Made by a program: the position numbers and the translations under genes | DNA from: Chitinophaga pinensis | GTDB lineage: Bacteria > Pseudomonadota > Gammaproteobacteria > Burkholderiales > SG8-41 | DNA length: 64,000 nucleotides | Direction: 5' to 3' | Assembly: GCA_943329075.2 (NCBI GenBank) | Contig: CALQCM020000013.1 | Span: 1 to 64,000, forward strand | Part shown: piece by piece, positions 1-8,312 of the stretch | How positions within the stretch are numbered: the stretch's first letter is position 1 | Layout of the letters: each line of letters begins with the position of its first letter | The notes under the pieces: model-generated | The model's input: only the letters and a program-made list of their open reading frames with translations | Database searches by the model: none | Told to the model about the DNA's origin: nothing

Positions 1-903
1 GCGCCGGCAGCCTTTCCCGATAAGCCCATCCGCATGATCGTGATGTCCTCCGCCGGCGGCAGCACCGACATGGTGGCGCGCGCGGTCGGCCGCGCACTCG
101 GCGACGGCCTCGGCCAGGCGGTGGTGCTCGATAACCGGCCTGGCGGCGGTGGCGTCATCGCCGCTGATCTCACGGCGAAAGCGCGCCCTGACGGTTATAC
201 GATCCTGATGGCAAACACCGCACACACCGTGCAACCGAGCCTGCACGCCAAACTGCCGTATGACGCGGTGAAAGACTTCGCACCCGTCACTCTGGTCGCA
301 CTGACACACAGCGTGCTGCTGGTGCATCCGTCGCTGGCCGTCAAAAATGTGCGTGAACTGATTGATTACGCCAAAGCCAACCCGGGCAAACTCAATTACT
401 CGTCGGGCACCAACGGTTCATCGGCGCACATCGGCGGCGAACTGCTGAAACTGATGGGCGGCATCGACCTCCTGCGCGTACCCTACAAAGGCACGGCGGA
501 AAATCTTAACGCGCTGCTCGCCAACGAAGTGCAGGTCAGTTTCGTTACGCTGCCCGCCGCACTGCCGCTGCTCAGCGCCGGGCGTTTGCGCGCGATCGGC
601 ATCGGCGGGCCGCGCCGCGCCACGCGCCTGCCCGAGGTGCCGACGGTGGCGGAAACGCTGCCCGGTTATGACATCGGCACCTGGCACGGTGTGCTGGCGC
701 CGGCCGGCACGCCGGCTGCCATCGTTACACGCATGAGCGCCGAACTGGCGAAAATGGCGAAGAACCACGAGACGCGCGAACAGGCCGCGACACAAGGCCT
801 TGAGCTCATCGGCAGCACGCCGCAGGAACTCGACGTCTATCTGCGCAACCAGATGGCGAAGTTCGCCCGTGTCGTCAAAGCCACCGGCATGCGCCTCGAT
901 TAA
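1..903 (+). CDS. Bug-family (TctC-like) solute-binding protein, 5' partial
   Basis: The reading frame is open from base 1, so the signal peptide and start lie outside the window; the in-frame ATG at 34 falls inside the conserved N-terminal strand and is not the start. The visible FPDKPIRMIV, PGGGGVIAAD, ARPDGYT and LRVPYKGTAENLNALL segments are the family pattern of periplasmic Bug proteins. These deliver organic acids to tripartite tricarboxylate transporters or act as orphan receptors. No transporter membrane genes are nearby, so it is probably an orphan receptor. It is followed 26 bases later by an amidohydrolase, a usual catabolic pairing. The ligand cannot be read from sequence. Confidence 0.9.
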   Translation, partial: APAAFPDKPIRMIVMSSAGGSTDMVARAVGRALGDGLGQAVVLDNRPGGGGVIAADLTAKARPDGYTILMANTAHTVQPSLHAKLPYDAVKDFAPVTLVALTHSVLLVHPSLAVKNVRELIDYAKANPGKLNYSSGTNGSSAHIGGELLKLMGGIDLLRVPYKGTAENLNALLANEVQVSFVTLPAALPLLSAGRLRAIGIGGPRRATRLPEVPTVAETLPGYDIGTWHGVLAPAGTPAAIVTRMSAELAKMAKNHETREQAATQGLELIGSTPQELDVYLRNQMAKFARVVKATGMRLD

Positions 904-929
904 TCACCCGTTTTCAGGAAACGATTTTT

Positions 930-1775
930 ATGCTGATCACCGACGCGCAAGTACACCTGTGGGGCGCCGATACGCCGGAACGCCCGTGGCCCAAGCGCAA
1001 CACGGCGCACCGTCCCGAACCGCTCGGCAAGGCTGAAATGCTTGCCGCCATGGATGCGGCCGGTGTCGAGCGCGTGGTCGTCGTGCCGCCCGGTTGGGAG
1101 GGCGACCGCAACGATGTCGCGCTCGCCGCGGCGCAGGCGCATCCGCAACGCTTTGCCGTAATGGGGCGCCTTGACCCGGAAGCAGCGGGCGCGCTTGAAC
1201 AGCTCGCCACCTGGCGCGCACAACCCGGCATGCTCGGCATCCGGCTGACCTTTCACACGCAATGGACGGTGCCGCTGCTGACCAATGGCAAGCTCGATCA
1301 ATTCTGGCCGGCGGCCGAACGCGCCGGCGTGCCTTTGATGGTGCTGCTGCCGCACAAACTGATCCCCGTGCTCGAACCGGTCATCGCGCGCCATCCCGGG
1401 TTGCGCTTTGCCATGGACCATCTGTCGGTGCCGACCAAAACGCGCGGCAGGGAATCATTTGAAGGTCTCGATCATCTGCTCGCACTGGCGAAGTATCCGA
1501 ATGTCGCGGCAAAAGCGACCGGACAGCCGAGCTATTCAGCGGAAGACTATCCGTATCGCGACCTGCATGCGCATCTGCGCCGCGTTTACGACAGCTTCGG
1601 CCCGCAGCGCATGTTCTGGGGCACCGACTACTCGCGGCTGCCCTGCACTTATCGCCAGTCGATCACGCTGTTCACCGAGGAGCTGCCGTGGCTCAGCGCC
1701 GAAGACAAGGCGTGGATCATGGGGCGCGGCATCTGCGAGTGGCTGGGCTGGCCGCTGCCGCCGGTCAGTCAATAA
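930..1775 (+). CDS. amidohydrolase-2 family (TIM-barrel) hydrolase
   Basis: This 281-residue protein has the layout of COG2159/COG3618 metal-dependent hydrolases or decarboxylases. It starts with a DAQVHLW strand (residues 5-11), has an AMDHLSVP strand in the middle and an FWGTDYSR strand near residue 231 that would carry the catalytic Asp. The usual first metal ligand of HxH is Gln here (QVH), so metal binding may be incomplete; such variants occur in the family. The start is supported by AGGAAA at 915-920. It is probably co-transcribed with the upstream Bug protein, suggesting breakdown of a lactone or aromatic acid. The substrate is unknown. Confidence 0.8.
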   Translation: MLITDAQVHLWGADTPERPWPKRNTAHRPEPLGKAEMLAAMDAAGVERVVVVPPGWEGDRNDVALAAAQAHPQRFAVMGRLDPEAAGALEQLATWRAQPGMLGIRLTFHTQWTVPLLTNGKLDQFWPAAERAGVPLMVLLPHKLIPVLEPVIARHPGLRFAMDHLSVPTKTRGRESFEGLDHLLALAKYPNVAAKATGQPSYSAEDYPYRDLHAHLRRVYDSFGPQRMFWGTDYSRLPCTYRQSITLFTEELPWLSAEDKAWIMGRGICEWLGWPLPPVSQ

Positions 1776-1808
1776 AACGGGCGGGCATCGCGCTGCGGTT
1801 TGGTGGCC

Positions 1809-2447
1809 CTAGGCCAGCGGCGCGAGCTGTTGCGGCAACGGAATCAGCGGCATCGGATTGGCACCCGGCACCGCGGTGCGCGCCACATTCATGATCATCG
1901 CGTTAGTGGCGTAGTAACCGACGACGCCGATGAGATCGATCACCCCGCTCTCGCCGAACTGCGCGACGGCACGCGCATAGGTGTCGTCGCTGACGCCTTT
2001 GTTGGCGTAGAGCTCGGTGATGAAATCGTAAACCACCGCCTCGTCATCCCGCATGCGCGCCGGACGCCGGCCCTCGGCGATCGCATCGATGACGGCCTGG
2101 TCCATGCCAGCCTTCAGCGCAAAAGGCACGTGGCCGTTCCATTCATACTGGTTGCACCAGTGCCGCGTCGCCAGCATGCCGGCCAGACGATTGAGGCGTT
2201 TGTCGAGTCCGCATTTGAAACGCACGTACTGGCCGACCTTTTGCATGCAATCGGCGAGTTCCGGACTGCGCAGCATCGCGCCAAACGGTCCGCGCACCGA
2301 GCCGCGCGAGGCCGACAGCTCGGCCGCAACTTTTTTCTGCGCGTCGTTGAGTTGTTCCGGGGCGATGGGCGGCATGCGTTCGGGCAGTACCGTGTAATGC
2401 ATCGTTGCAGCAGATGTAGTGTTAGTGTATTTGCCGGTGGCTGACAT
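1809..2447 (-). CDS. carboxymuconolactone decarboxylase (CMD)/AhpD-like family protein
   Basis: This helical protein of about 212 residues has the extended CMD-family form. Its conserved core includes RHWCNQYEWNGHVPFALKAG and a later GYYATNAMIMN helix. AhpD peroxidases use a CxxC pair; only one Cys is present here, so a peroxidase role is unlikely. The ATG at 2447 is chosen because a GGAG lies 6 bases upstream; an in-frame ATG at 2459 would overlap that ribosome-binding site. It converges with the amidohydrolase, leaving 33 bases between them. It resembles the CMD gene at 12015-12560 in length and layout. Confidence 0.8.
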   Translation of the reverse strand: MSATGKYTNTTSAATMHYTVLPERMPPIAPEQLNDAQKKVAAELSASRGSVRGPFGAMLRSPELADCMQKVGQYVRFKCGLDKRLNRLAGMLATRHWCNQYEWNGHVPFALKAGMDQAVIDAIAEGRRPARMRDDEAVVYDFITELYANKGVSDDTYARAVAQFGESGVIDLIGVVGYYATNAMIMNVARTAVPGANPMPLIPLPQQLAPLA

Positions 2448-2564
2448 GGGGCACTCCATTAAATCGATCCGTTAATAAATGCGGCATGCTTGCCGCATTT
2501 ATCGCAGGTTTCGTTCAACTGCGCAAAGCCAACCAGCCGAACCAAGTGCAACCCCGGCTGCCGG

Positions 2565-3320
2565 CTATTTCGTTGCCGGCTGCAGCCACATCATTGCGTG
2601 GAAATCGCCGAACGCATAGTAGACACTCAGGAACGGCGGACGAATCGCCAATGCTGCCGCAAATACCGCCGGCGGATCGTTGCCGTCGAGCGCGCGGCCC
2701 AGCAGGTCCAGCGCCTTCGTCTCCACCTCGACCATGCCCGCCAAGGCGCTGCGCTGGGCCGTCGTCAGGTGGAAATACGCGGCAGGCCCGGCAGCGGGCA
2801 GGCGCCCCCATGCCTCACGCGCCGCCGGATAGAGCGCGCGTATCCGGTCGACCGCCCCGGCGTTTGCATTCTGGTCCCTGGCGGCAGTGACGATGGCATC
2901 CATCACGGCGCGAAATGCAATCAGGTGATCCGCGTAATAGTCGTCGATGCCATTGCGCTGGCGCAGGCCGGCAAAAAGTGTCGCCACGCGCTCAAGCGGC
3001 ACGCGTACAAGATCCGGAAAGCGCCCGCCGTCGAGTATCGAATCGGCTTCGCGGATCAACGCGTCAATGCGGTCGAAGTCGGCGCGCCAGCCGGCGTCTG
3101 CTGTCTTGTCGCCGTAATGGCGCTGATTGAATGCGTACCATTCGCGCTGCAAGACCGGCATCGCCTTGGCGGCCAGATCCAGCCTGCCCTCGACGGTCAG
3201 CGCCCACACCGGAATCAGCGCGCGGTCAATTGCAGCCATCTCAGCGCGAATATCGACCGCCGCGCCAGCGACCGTGGCGCTGCAGACCATCAAGGTCAGA
3301 AAAAACAGGAGTTTTTTCAT
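2565..3320 (-). CDS. unknown exported protein
   Basis: I do not recognise this 251-residue protein. It opens with a clear Sec signal peptide (MKKLLFFLTLMVCSATVAGA) and the rest is predicted mostly helical, with several Trp and Tyr residues (IPVWAL, REWYAFNQ, SVYYAFGDFHAMMW). No CxxCH, lipobox or other cofactor motif is present. The start at 3320 is backed by CCCTCC (GGAGGG on the coding strand) at 3328-3333; the track's longer start at 3335 would precede the signal peptide. An FNR-type site with class II spacing lies upstream, suggesting expression under low oxygen. Confidence 0.65.
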   Translation of the reverse strand: MKKLLFFLTLMVCSATVAGAAVDIRAEMAAIDRALIPVWALTVEGRLDLAAKAMPVLQREWYAFNQRHYGDKTADAGWRADFDRIDALIREADSILDGGRFPDLVRVPLERVATLFAGLRQRNGIDDYYADHLIAFRAVMDAIVTAARDQNANAGAVDRIRALYPAAREAWGRLPAAGPAAYFHLTTAQRSALAGMVEVETKALDLLGRALDGNDPPAVFAAALAIRPPFLSVYYAFGDFHAMMWLQPATK

Positions 3321-3403
3321 AATCGAACCCTCCATGCCCGTTAACCATCAGGGGCGCGGGGGAATTCGCTGCAGCACGGACCCGCCCGCGCTCGCTACAC
3401 CTT

Positions 3404-3452
3404 CGATTTAATGATGGACGCGTGCGCGGCAACTGCTATTGATACAGGTCAA
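3404..3452 (-). promoter_or_regulatory. candidate FNR/ANR-type class II promoter
   Basis: On the minus strand TTGACCTGTATCAA (3452-3439) matches the FNR half-sites TTGAT-N4-ATCAA with one mismatch. Exactly 22 bases later comes CATCAT (3416-3411), a 4/6 match to a -10 box. That is the spacing of a class II FNR promoter centred at -41.5, giving a start of transcription near 3404. It would drive the exported protein at 2565-3320 with a leader of about 84 bases. A Crp/Dnr-family regulator could also read the site. Confidence 0.5.
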
Positions 3453-3457
3453 CCACC

Positions 3458-3478
3458 GCCCCGCGGGACTGACGGGGC
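3458..3478 (-). terminator. GC-rich stem-loop downstream of sspB
   Basis: GCCCCG (3458-3463) and CGGGGC (3473-3478) form a perfect 6-bp stem with a 9-base loop, 27 bases past the sspB stop. No T-run follows, so it is a weak terminator candidate separating sspB from the FNR promoter. Confidence 0.3.
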
Positions 3479-3504
3479 CTTGCGCCACCGCAAACGACAA
3501 CAGG

Positions 3505-3915
3505 TTATTTGACGATTTGGAGGCGGGGTTTGCCGGCCGGCGGGGTGGCCGGCGGCGTCGGTTCGGGATCCGGTGCCACCGTTTCATCCGGTGCAGCGGC
3601 AGGCTCGGGCGGGAAAAACAGGCCTTGATTGTTTTCGCGCGCCGAGATGCCAATGACCGCCGGCATCGGGATCGAGCATTCGCGCGAAATACCGTTGAAG
3701 CGCGCCGAAAACTGCACGACGTCCTCAGCGATGTTCAGATGGTGCGAGGCGTCCGGACTGATGTTGAGAACGATCTCGCCGTTCTTCACGTATTCGAGCG
3801 GCACACGCGTTTCCGCATCCACCTTGACCGACAGATAGGGCGTGAAGCCGCTGTCGACGCACCACTCGAATATCGCGCGTATCAGATACGGCTTGGTCGA
3901 TCGTTCCCGGGCCAT
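3505..3915 (-). CDS. sspB: ClpXP protease specificity-enhancing factor SspB
   Basis: SspB is the adaptor that brings ssrA-tagged and some other proteins to ClpXP. The N-terminal two thirds carry the family fold (STKPYLIRAIFEWC, TPYLSVKVD, EIVLNISPDASHHLNI, ARFNGISREC). A Pro/Ala-rich flexible linker follows, and then a short basic-hydrophobic tail, KPRLQIVK, which fits the ClpX-docking XB peptide. At 136 residues it has normal length. It sits 10 bases after sspA, the conserved sspA-sspB pair. Confidence 0.95.
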   Translation of the reverse strand: MARERSTKPYLIRAIFEWCVDSGFTPYLSVKVDAETRVPLEYVKNGEIVLNISPDASHHLNIAEDVVQFSARFNGISRECSIPMPAVIGISARENNQGLFFPPEPAAAPDETVAPDPEPTPPATPPAGKPRLQIVK

Positions 3916-3925
3916 GACCGCACGC

Positions 3926-4525
3926 TTACTTGCGCATGACCTTTTCGGAGGCCGTCAGAGAATCGATATAGGCCGGGCGGCTGAACAGGCGTTCGGCGTA
4001 TTTCATCAGCGGTGCTGCCGCCTTCGGCAGCTGGATATCGTAGAAATCAAGGCGCCACAGCAACGGCACGATGGCGACGTCGAGCATCGAAAAATCCTCG
4101 CCCAGCATGTGCTTCTGTTTCGCGAACACCGGGGCAATCTGCGTCAGGCCGTCGCGGATCGCCGCGCGCGCCTTGTCGGCGTTGCGCTGATTGCCCTTTT
4201 CCAGCGTTTCGACGTGCGAGAACAGCTCACGCTCGAAGCGGAACAGGAAGAGCCGCGCGCGCGCGCGCATCACCGGATCGGCCGGCATCAGCTGCGGATG
4301 CGGAAAGCGGTCGTCGATGTATTCGTTGATGATATTCGACTCGTAGAGAATCAGATCGCGCTCGACCAGCACCGGCACCTGGTTGTACGGGTTCATCACC
4401 GCCAGATCTTCGGGCTTATTATGCAGATCAACGTCGACGATCTGAAAATCCATGCCCTTTTCGTAGAGCACGTTGCGGCAGCGCTGGCTGAAGGGGCAGG
4501 TGGTGCCTGAATACAAAGTCATCAT
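3926..4525 (-). CDS. sspA: stringent starvation protein A (GST-fold RNA polymerase-associated protein)
   Basis: The 199-residue protein has a glutathione S-transferase fold: a thioredoxin-like N-terminus (TLYSGTTCPFSQRCRNVLYEKG), the cis-Pro region NQVPVLVERDLILYES, and a helical C-terminal domain (FLFRFERELFSHVETLEKG). In Escherichia coli SspA binds RNA polymerase during starvation and has no GST activity. The sspA-sspB pair downstream of the bc1 operon is a typical betaproteobacterial order. Two adjacent Met codons (4525 and 4522) make the exact start uncertain by one residue. Confidence 0.95.
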   Translation of the reverse strand: MMTLYSGTTCPFSQRCRNVLYEKGMDFQIVDVDLHNKPEDLAVMNPYNQVPVLVERDLILYESNIINEYIDDRFPHPQLMPADPVMRARARLFLFRFERELFSHVETLEKGNQRNADKARAAIRDGLTQIAPVFAKQKHMLGEDFSMLDVAIVPLLWRLDFYDIQLPKAAAPLMKYAERLFSRPAYIDSLTASEKVMRK

Positions 4526-4615
4526 GATGGGGCGCCTTGGTTTATCGCGTAGTCATTGTTGATTGAAAAAGGCGACGATACGGCACGCGGCTCGCACCGC
4601 CCGCCGCTACGCAGA

Positions 4616-5464
4616 TTAGTGCACGTCTTTCCAGTACGCTTTTTTCAGCGCGAACGCAAAAATGAACAGCAGGCCGAGTACCAGCAGCGCATAGATGCCG
4701 ATCTGACGCCGGAGCAGGCGCGCCGGCTCACCCATGTAGTCCAGGTAGTTCACCAGATCGACCACCGCCTTGTCGTAGTCAACGCCGGACATCGTGCCCT
4801 TGCCCGGCACGATGCTGTTGAGGACATAACGCGTCGTCATCTTGCCGTCGCTGCCGCTTTCATTGACCTTGTCCAGACGCGCCAGGGTCTTGGCGGCGAT
4901 GAAGGCGGCTTCCGCCTCTTCATGCCGTTCGAACACTTTCTTCTCGAGCGTATTCTGGCCGGATAACTGCCAGAGCACATGCGGCATGCCGACGTTCTCG
5001 AACACCAGGTTGTTCCAGCCGGTGGGCCGGCCGCTGTCGCGGTAAAAACCGCGCAGATAGCTATAGACCCAGTCGGCGCCACTGCCGGCACCGGAACTGC
5101 GCGAACGCGTGATCACCGTCAGGTCGGGCGGCGGCGCACCGAACCATTCCTTGGCGTCTTTCTTGTCCATCGCAACGTGCATCAATTCGCCGACTTTGAC
5201 GCCGGTGAAGATCAGGTTGTCGCGGATCTGCTGTTCAGTCAGGCCGATGTCCCGCAACCGGTTGTAGCGCATGTAACCGGCGCTGTGGCAGTTCAGGCAA
5301 TAGTTGACGAACAGTTTGGCGCCATTCTGCAGCGAGGCAACGTCGTGTGAATTGATCGGCGCGGGTTGCAGGCGCATGCCTTCATTCGCCTGCGCCGCCA
5401 CCGGCAACAGCAGTGCTGCCAGCGCCGCCGCACGCAAAATACGGAATACCGATGGGCTTACCAT
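4616..5464 (-). CDS. petC: cytochrome c1 subunit of the bc1 complex
   Basis: Cytochrome c1 passes electrons from the Rieske protein to soluble cytochrome c. A Sec signal peptide (FRILRAAALAALLLPVAAQA) precedes the haem-attachment site CLNCH followed by SAGYMRYNRL. A single C-terminal membrane anchor (GIYALLVLGLLFIFAFAL) holds the domain on the periplasmic side. The ATG at 5464 is chosen over the longer frame because GGAGAGAG precedes it and it overlaps the petB stop by 7 bases, consistent with coupled translation. It is the last gene of petA-petB-petC. Confidence 0.95.
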   Translation of the reverse strand: MVSPSVFRILRAAALAALLLPVAAQANEGMRLQPAPINSHDVASLQNGAKLFVNYCLNCHSAGYMRYNRLRDIGLTEQQIRDNLIFTGVKVGELMHVAMDKKDAKEWFGAPPPDLTVITRSRSSGAGSGADWVYSYLRGFYRDSGRPTGWNNLVFENVGMPHVLWQLSGQNTLEKKVFERHEEAEAAFIAAKTLARLDKVNESGSDGKMTTRYVLNSIVPGKGTMSGVDYDKAVVDLVNYLDYMGEPARLLRRQIGIYALLVLGLLFIFAFALKKAYWKDVH

Positions 5465-6777
5465 GTGACTCTCTCCGGCACGGGTTTGCATTTATCGATC
5501 GTCGAGTACCACGGCATCAGGACGAAGAACAGGAAATAAACGATGGTGCCGATGCGCGCCACCACCGTCGCACGGTCTGCATTGCCCAGCCATGCGCCAA
5601 ACTGGCCCCAGACGTTGGTCGGTTCGGTGCCGAGATAGCCGAGAATCAGGAAAACGACGACAAAGATCGTCAGTGCGGCGCGGAACAACGGCCCCTTGTA
5701 GCGGATCGATTTCACCGGACTGCGGTCCAGCCACGGCAGCAGGAAGAAAATCAGCGTCGACACGCCCATCGCGATCACACCCGGGAACTGCGAATTGAAC
5801 ATCGGCGGCACCGCGCGCAGGATCGAGTAGAACGGCGTGAAGTACCACACCGGCGCGATATGCGGCGGCGTCTTCAGCGGATCGGCGGGAATGAAGTTGT
5901 TGTACTCCAGAAAGTAACCGCCGCCCTCGGGCAGGAAGAACATGATGATGCTGAAGACCATCAGGAAGACGACCACGCCGAGCGTGTCCTTCACCGTGTA
6001 GTACGGATGAAAGGGAATGCCGTCTACCGGATGACCGTCGGCACCTTTGTTCGCCTTGATTTCGACGCCGTCCGGGTTGTTCGAGCCGACCTCATGCAGC
6101 GCGAGTATGTGCGCAGCCACCAGCCCCAGCAGCACCAGCGGTATGGCGATGACATGGAAGGCAAAGAAACGGTTCAGCGTCGCATCGGAAACAACGAAAT
6201 CGCCGCGTATCCATTCCGACAGATCCGGCCCGATGACAGGCACCGAAGCAAACAGGTTGATGATCACCTGCGCGCCCCAGTACGACATCTGACCCCACGG
6301 CAGGAGGTAGCCGAAAAATGCTTCGGCCATCAAGCAGAGGTAAATCAGCATGCCGAAAATCCACACCAGCTCGCGCGGTTTGCGGTACGAGCCGTACATG
6401 AGGCCGCGGAACATGTGCAGATAGACGCAGATGAAAAACGCCGAGGCGCCGGTCGAATGCAGGTAGCGGATGATCCAGCCGCCCCACACGTCGCGCATGA
6501 TGTACTCGACCGAGGCAAACGCTTGCGTCGCATCGGGCTTGTAGTTCATGGTGAGGAATATGCCGGTGACGATTTGCAGCACCAGCACGAACATGGCCAG
6601 CGAACCGAAGTAGTACCAGAAGTTGAAATTCTTCGGCGCGTAGTATTCGGCGAGGTGGTCACGCCAGCTCGACATCAGCGGAAAACGCTGGTCGACCCAG
6701 GTGAGCAATCCGCTAGCGACGCCGTTCAACGGCCCCGCGCAGGTGATGGTGACGGGTTGTTTTTCTGCCGCGGCCAT
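5458..6777 (-). CDS. petB: cytochrome b subunit of the bc1 complex
   Basis: This 439-residue multi-spanning protein carries the two b haems and the quinol sites. Haem-ligand His pairs are visible in HSTGASAFFICVYLHMFRG and in FFAFHVIAIPLVLLGLVAAHILALHEVG, and the Qo-site region continues as HPYYTVKDTLG. Length and order match a full fused b6-subunit IV type cytochrome b. It starts 2 bases after the petA stop, in a tight petABC operon. Confidence 0.97.
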   Translation of the reverse strand: MAAAEKQPVTITCAGPLNGVASGLLTWVDQRFPLMSSWRDHLAEYYAPKNFNFWYYFGSLAMFVLVLQIVTGIFLTMNYKPDATQAFASVEYIMRDVWGGWIIRYLHSTGASAFFICVYLHMFRGLMYGSYRKPRELVWIFGMLIYLCLMAEAFFGYLLPWGQMSYWGAQVIINLFASVPVIGPDLSEWIRGDFVVSDATLNRFFAFHVIAIPLVLLGLVAAHILALHEVGSNNPDGVEIKANKGADGHPVDGIPFHPYYTVKDTLGVVVFLMVFSIIMFFLPEGGGYFLEYNNFIPADPLKTPPHIAPVWYFTPFYSILRAVPPMFNSQFPGVIAMGVSTLIFFLLPWLDRSPVKSIRYKGPLFRAALTIFVVVFLILGYLGTEPTNVWGQFGAWLGNADRATVVARIGTIVYFLFFVLMPWYSTIDKCKPVPERVTW

Positions 6778-6779
6778 TT

Positions 6780-7373
6780 TTACGCCTCCTTGCTATCGTC
6801 ACCGATGATGACTTTGCCGTCACCAACGAATTTATACGGCGGCACCCGCAGATTCACCGGCGCCGGCGAACCTGCGAAGACGCGTCCCGCGAAGTCGAAC
6901 TTCGAACCGTGACACGGGCAGAAGAAACCGCCGTTCCACTCCATGCCCATCTCGCCCTTGGCTTCCACCGATTTGAATTGCGGCGAGCAGCCGAGGTGCG
7001 AACAAACGCCCTCAATGACGGCGATTTCCGGCTTGATCGAACGGTATTCGTTCTTCGCGTATTCGGGTTGCAACGGCTCGTTTGACTTCGGATCCGAGAC
7101 ATTGGCTTCGCTCTTGGTAATGCCTTCGAGCATTTCCTTGGTGCGATTGACAATCCACACCGGCTTGCCGCGCCATTCGACGATTTTCATTTCACCCGGC
7201 TCGAGCTTGGAAATATCAACCTCGACCGGTGCGCCTGCTGCCTTCGCACGTTCCGACGGCAGCATGCTGCCGGCAAACGGCAGCGCCGTTGCCGCCGCAG
7301 CGATACCGCCGACGACACCCGTAGCGCCGATCAAAAACCCGCGCTTGCCCTTATCGACGTTCTGATCCGACAT
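6780..7373 (-). CDS. petA: Rieske iron-sulfur subunit of the bc1 complex
   Basis: The 197-residue protein has the [2Fe-2S] binding boxes CSHLGC and CPCHGS in a C-terminal Rieske domain, and an N-terminal membrane anchor (GFLIGATGVVGGIAAAATALPFAG). Rieske proteins are usually Tat substrates with an RR pair; here the pair before the anchor is Lys-Arg (GKRGF). TatABC is encoded about 2-3.5 kb away. It is the first gene of petABC, and the 133-base upstream gap presumably holds the promoter; no clear boxes were found. Confidence 0.97.
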   Translation of the reverse strand: MSDQNVDKGKRGFLIGATGVVGGIAAAATALPFAGSMLPSERAKAAGAPVEVDISKLEPGEMKIVEWRGKPVWIVNRTKEMLEGITKSEANVSDPKSNEPLQPEYAKNEYRSIKPEIAVIEGVCSHLGCSPQFKSVEAKGEMGMEWNGGFFCPCHGSKFDFAGRVFAGSPAPVNLRVPPYKFVGDGKVIIGDDSKEA

Positions 7374-7506
7374 GAATATTCCCCGCTGACAATTTGGAAG
7401 AAAAGCGGCATTTTAGCGAAAGTTGCGCCAAAACTTAAGAAAAACTTGAGAAAAGCCTATTCGCTCAGAGCATTACACCGGCTTTTCGGGGTGTTTTCCG
7501 GCCGCC

Positions 7507-8253
7507 TCAGACCGGATTTTCGAGGTCGATGAAGCGGTGCGCGAGGCCGAAACGGGCGGCCAGATGTTCCCCCAGGGCGCGTATGCCATAACGCTCCGTC
7601 GCGTGGTGACCGGCAGCGATGAAGGCGACATCGGCTTCGCGCGCGAGATGCACGGTTTGTTCGGAAATTTCGCCTGTGATGTAGGCATCGGCGCCGAGGC
7701 GCACGGCGTCTTCAAGATAACCCTGGGCGGCCCCCGTGCACCAGGCGACGCGACGAATCAAACGATCGGCACGACCGATCACCTGCGGCGCGCGGCCAAG
7801 GCGCTCGTGCACGCGCTGCGCAAGCACACCCAGCGCGAGCGGCGTCTCAAACGCGCCGTGCATTGCAATATCCTGCTCGCAAAACCGTCCGTCCACCGGC
7901 AGATCGAGCACGCACGCGAGTTGCACGTTGTTGCCGACCTCGGCGTGCGCATCGAGTGGCAAGTGGTAGGCGAACAGATTGATGTCCTGCGCCAGCAGCA
8001 GGGCGAGGCGCGCGCGGCGCGTGCCCGTCACCCGCGGCTCCTCGCCGCGCCAGAAATACCCATGATGCACCAATACCGCATCGGCGCCGTGTTCGCGTGC
8101 CGCGGTGAGCAGATCGAGTGAAGCGCTGACGCCCGAGACGATCGAGCGGATCTCGGCGCGCCCTTCCACCTGCAGCCCGTTTGGGCAATAATCGCGGAAG
8201 CGACCCACCTCGAGATACTGATTCAGATAGTTTTCGAGTTCAGCGCGCTGCAT
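7507..8253 (-). CDS. Nif3-like dinuclear metal-centre protein
   Basis: This 248-residue protein belongs to the NIF3/YbgI family (GTP cyclohydrolase I type 2 fold). Typical segments are FRDYCPNGLQVEG at the N-terminus, DAVLVHHGYFWRGE (metal-binding HH), the FAYHLPLDAHAEVGNN strand, and YITGEISEQ and AAGHHATERYG near the C-terminus. The family forms hexameric toroids with two metals per subunit, but its cell role is unsettled. It is commonly found between petABC and a degS/degQ-like gene in betaproteobacteria, as here. Confidence 0.93.
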   Translation of the reverse strand: MQRAELENYLNQYLEVGRFRDYCPNGLQVEGRAEIRSIVSGVSASLDLLTAAREHGADAVLVHHGYFWRGEEPRVTGTRRARLALLLAQDINLFAYHLPLDAHAEVGNNVQLACVLDLPVDGRFCEQDIAMHGAFETPLALGVLAQRVHERLGRAPQVIGRADRLIRRVAWCTGAAQGYLEDAVRLGADAYITGEISEQTVHLAREADVAFIAAGHHATERYGIRALGEHLAARFGLAHRFIDLENPV

Positions 8254-8312
8254 TGAGTGCCCGCAAAAGATTGGTTTGAGCGGTCATTCTAACCTGACGT
8301 CACACCCTGATC

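Noticed and set aside
5413-6912. 499-residue open frame opposite petB and petA
   Set aside because: It is antisense to well-supported bc1 genes, is rich in His, Arg and Gln, and has no domain pattern. High-GC codon bias keeps such frames open.
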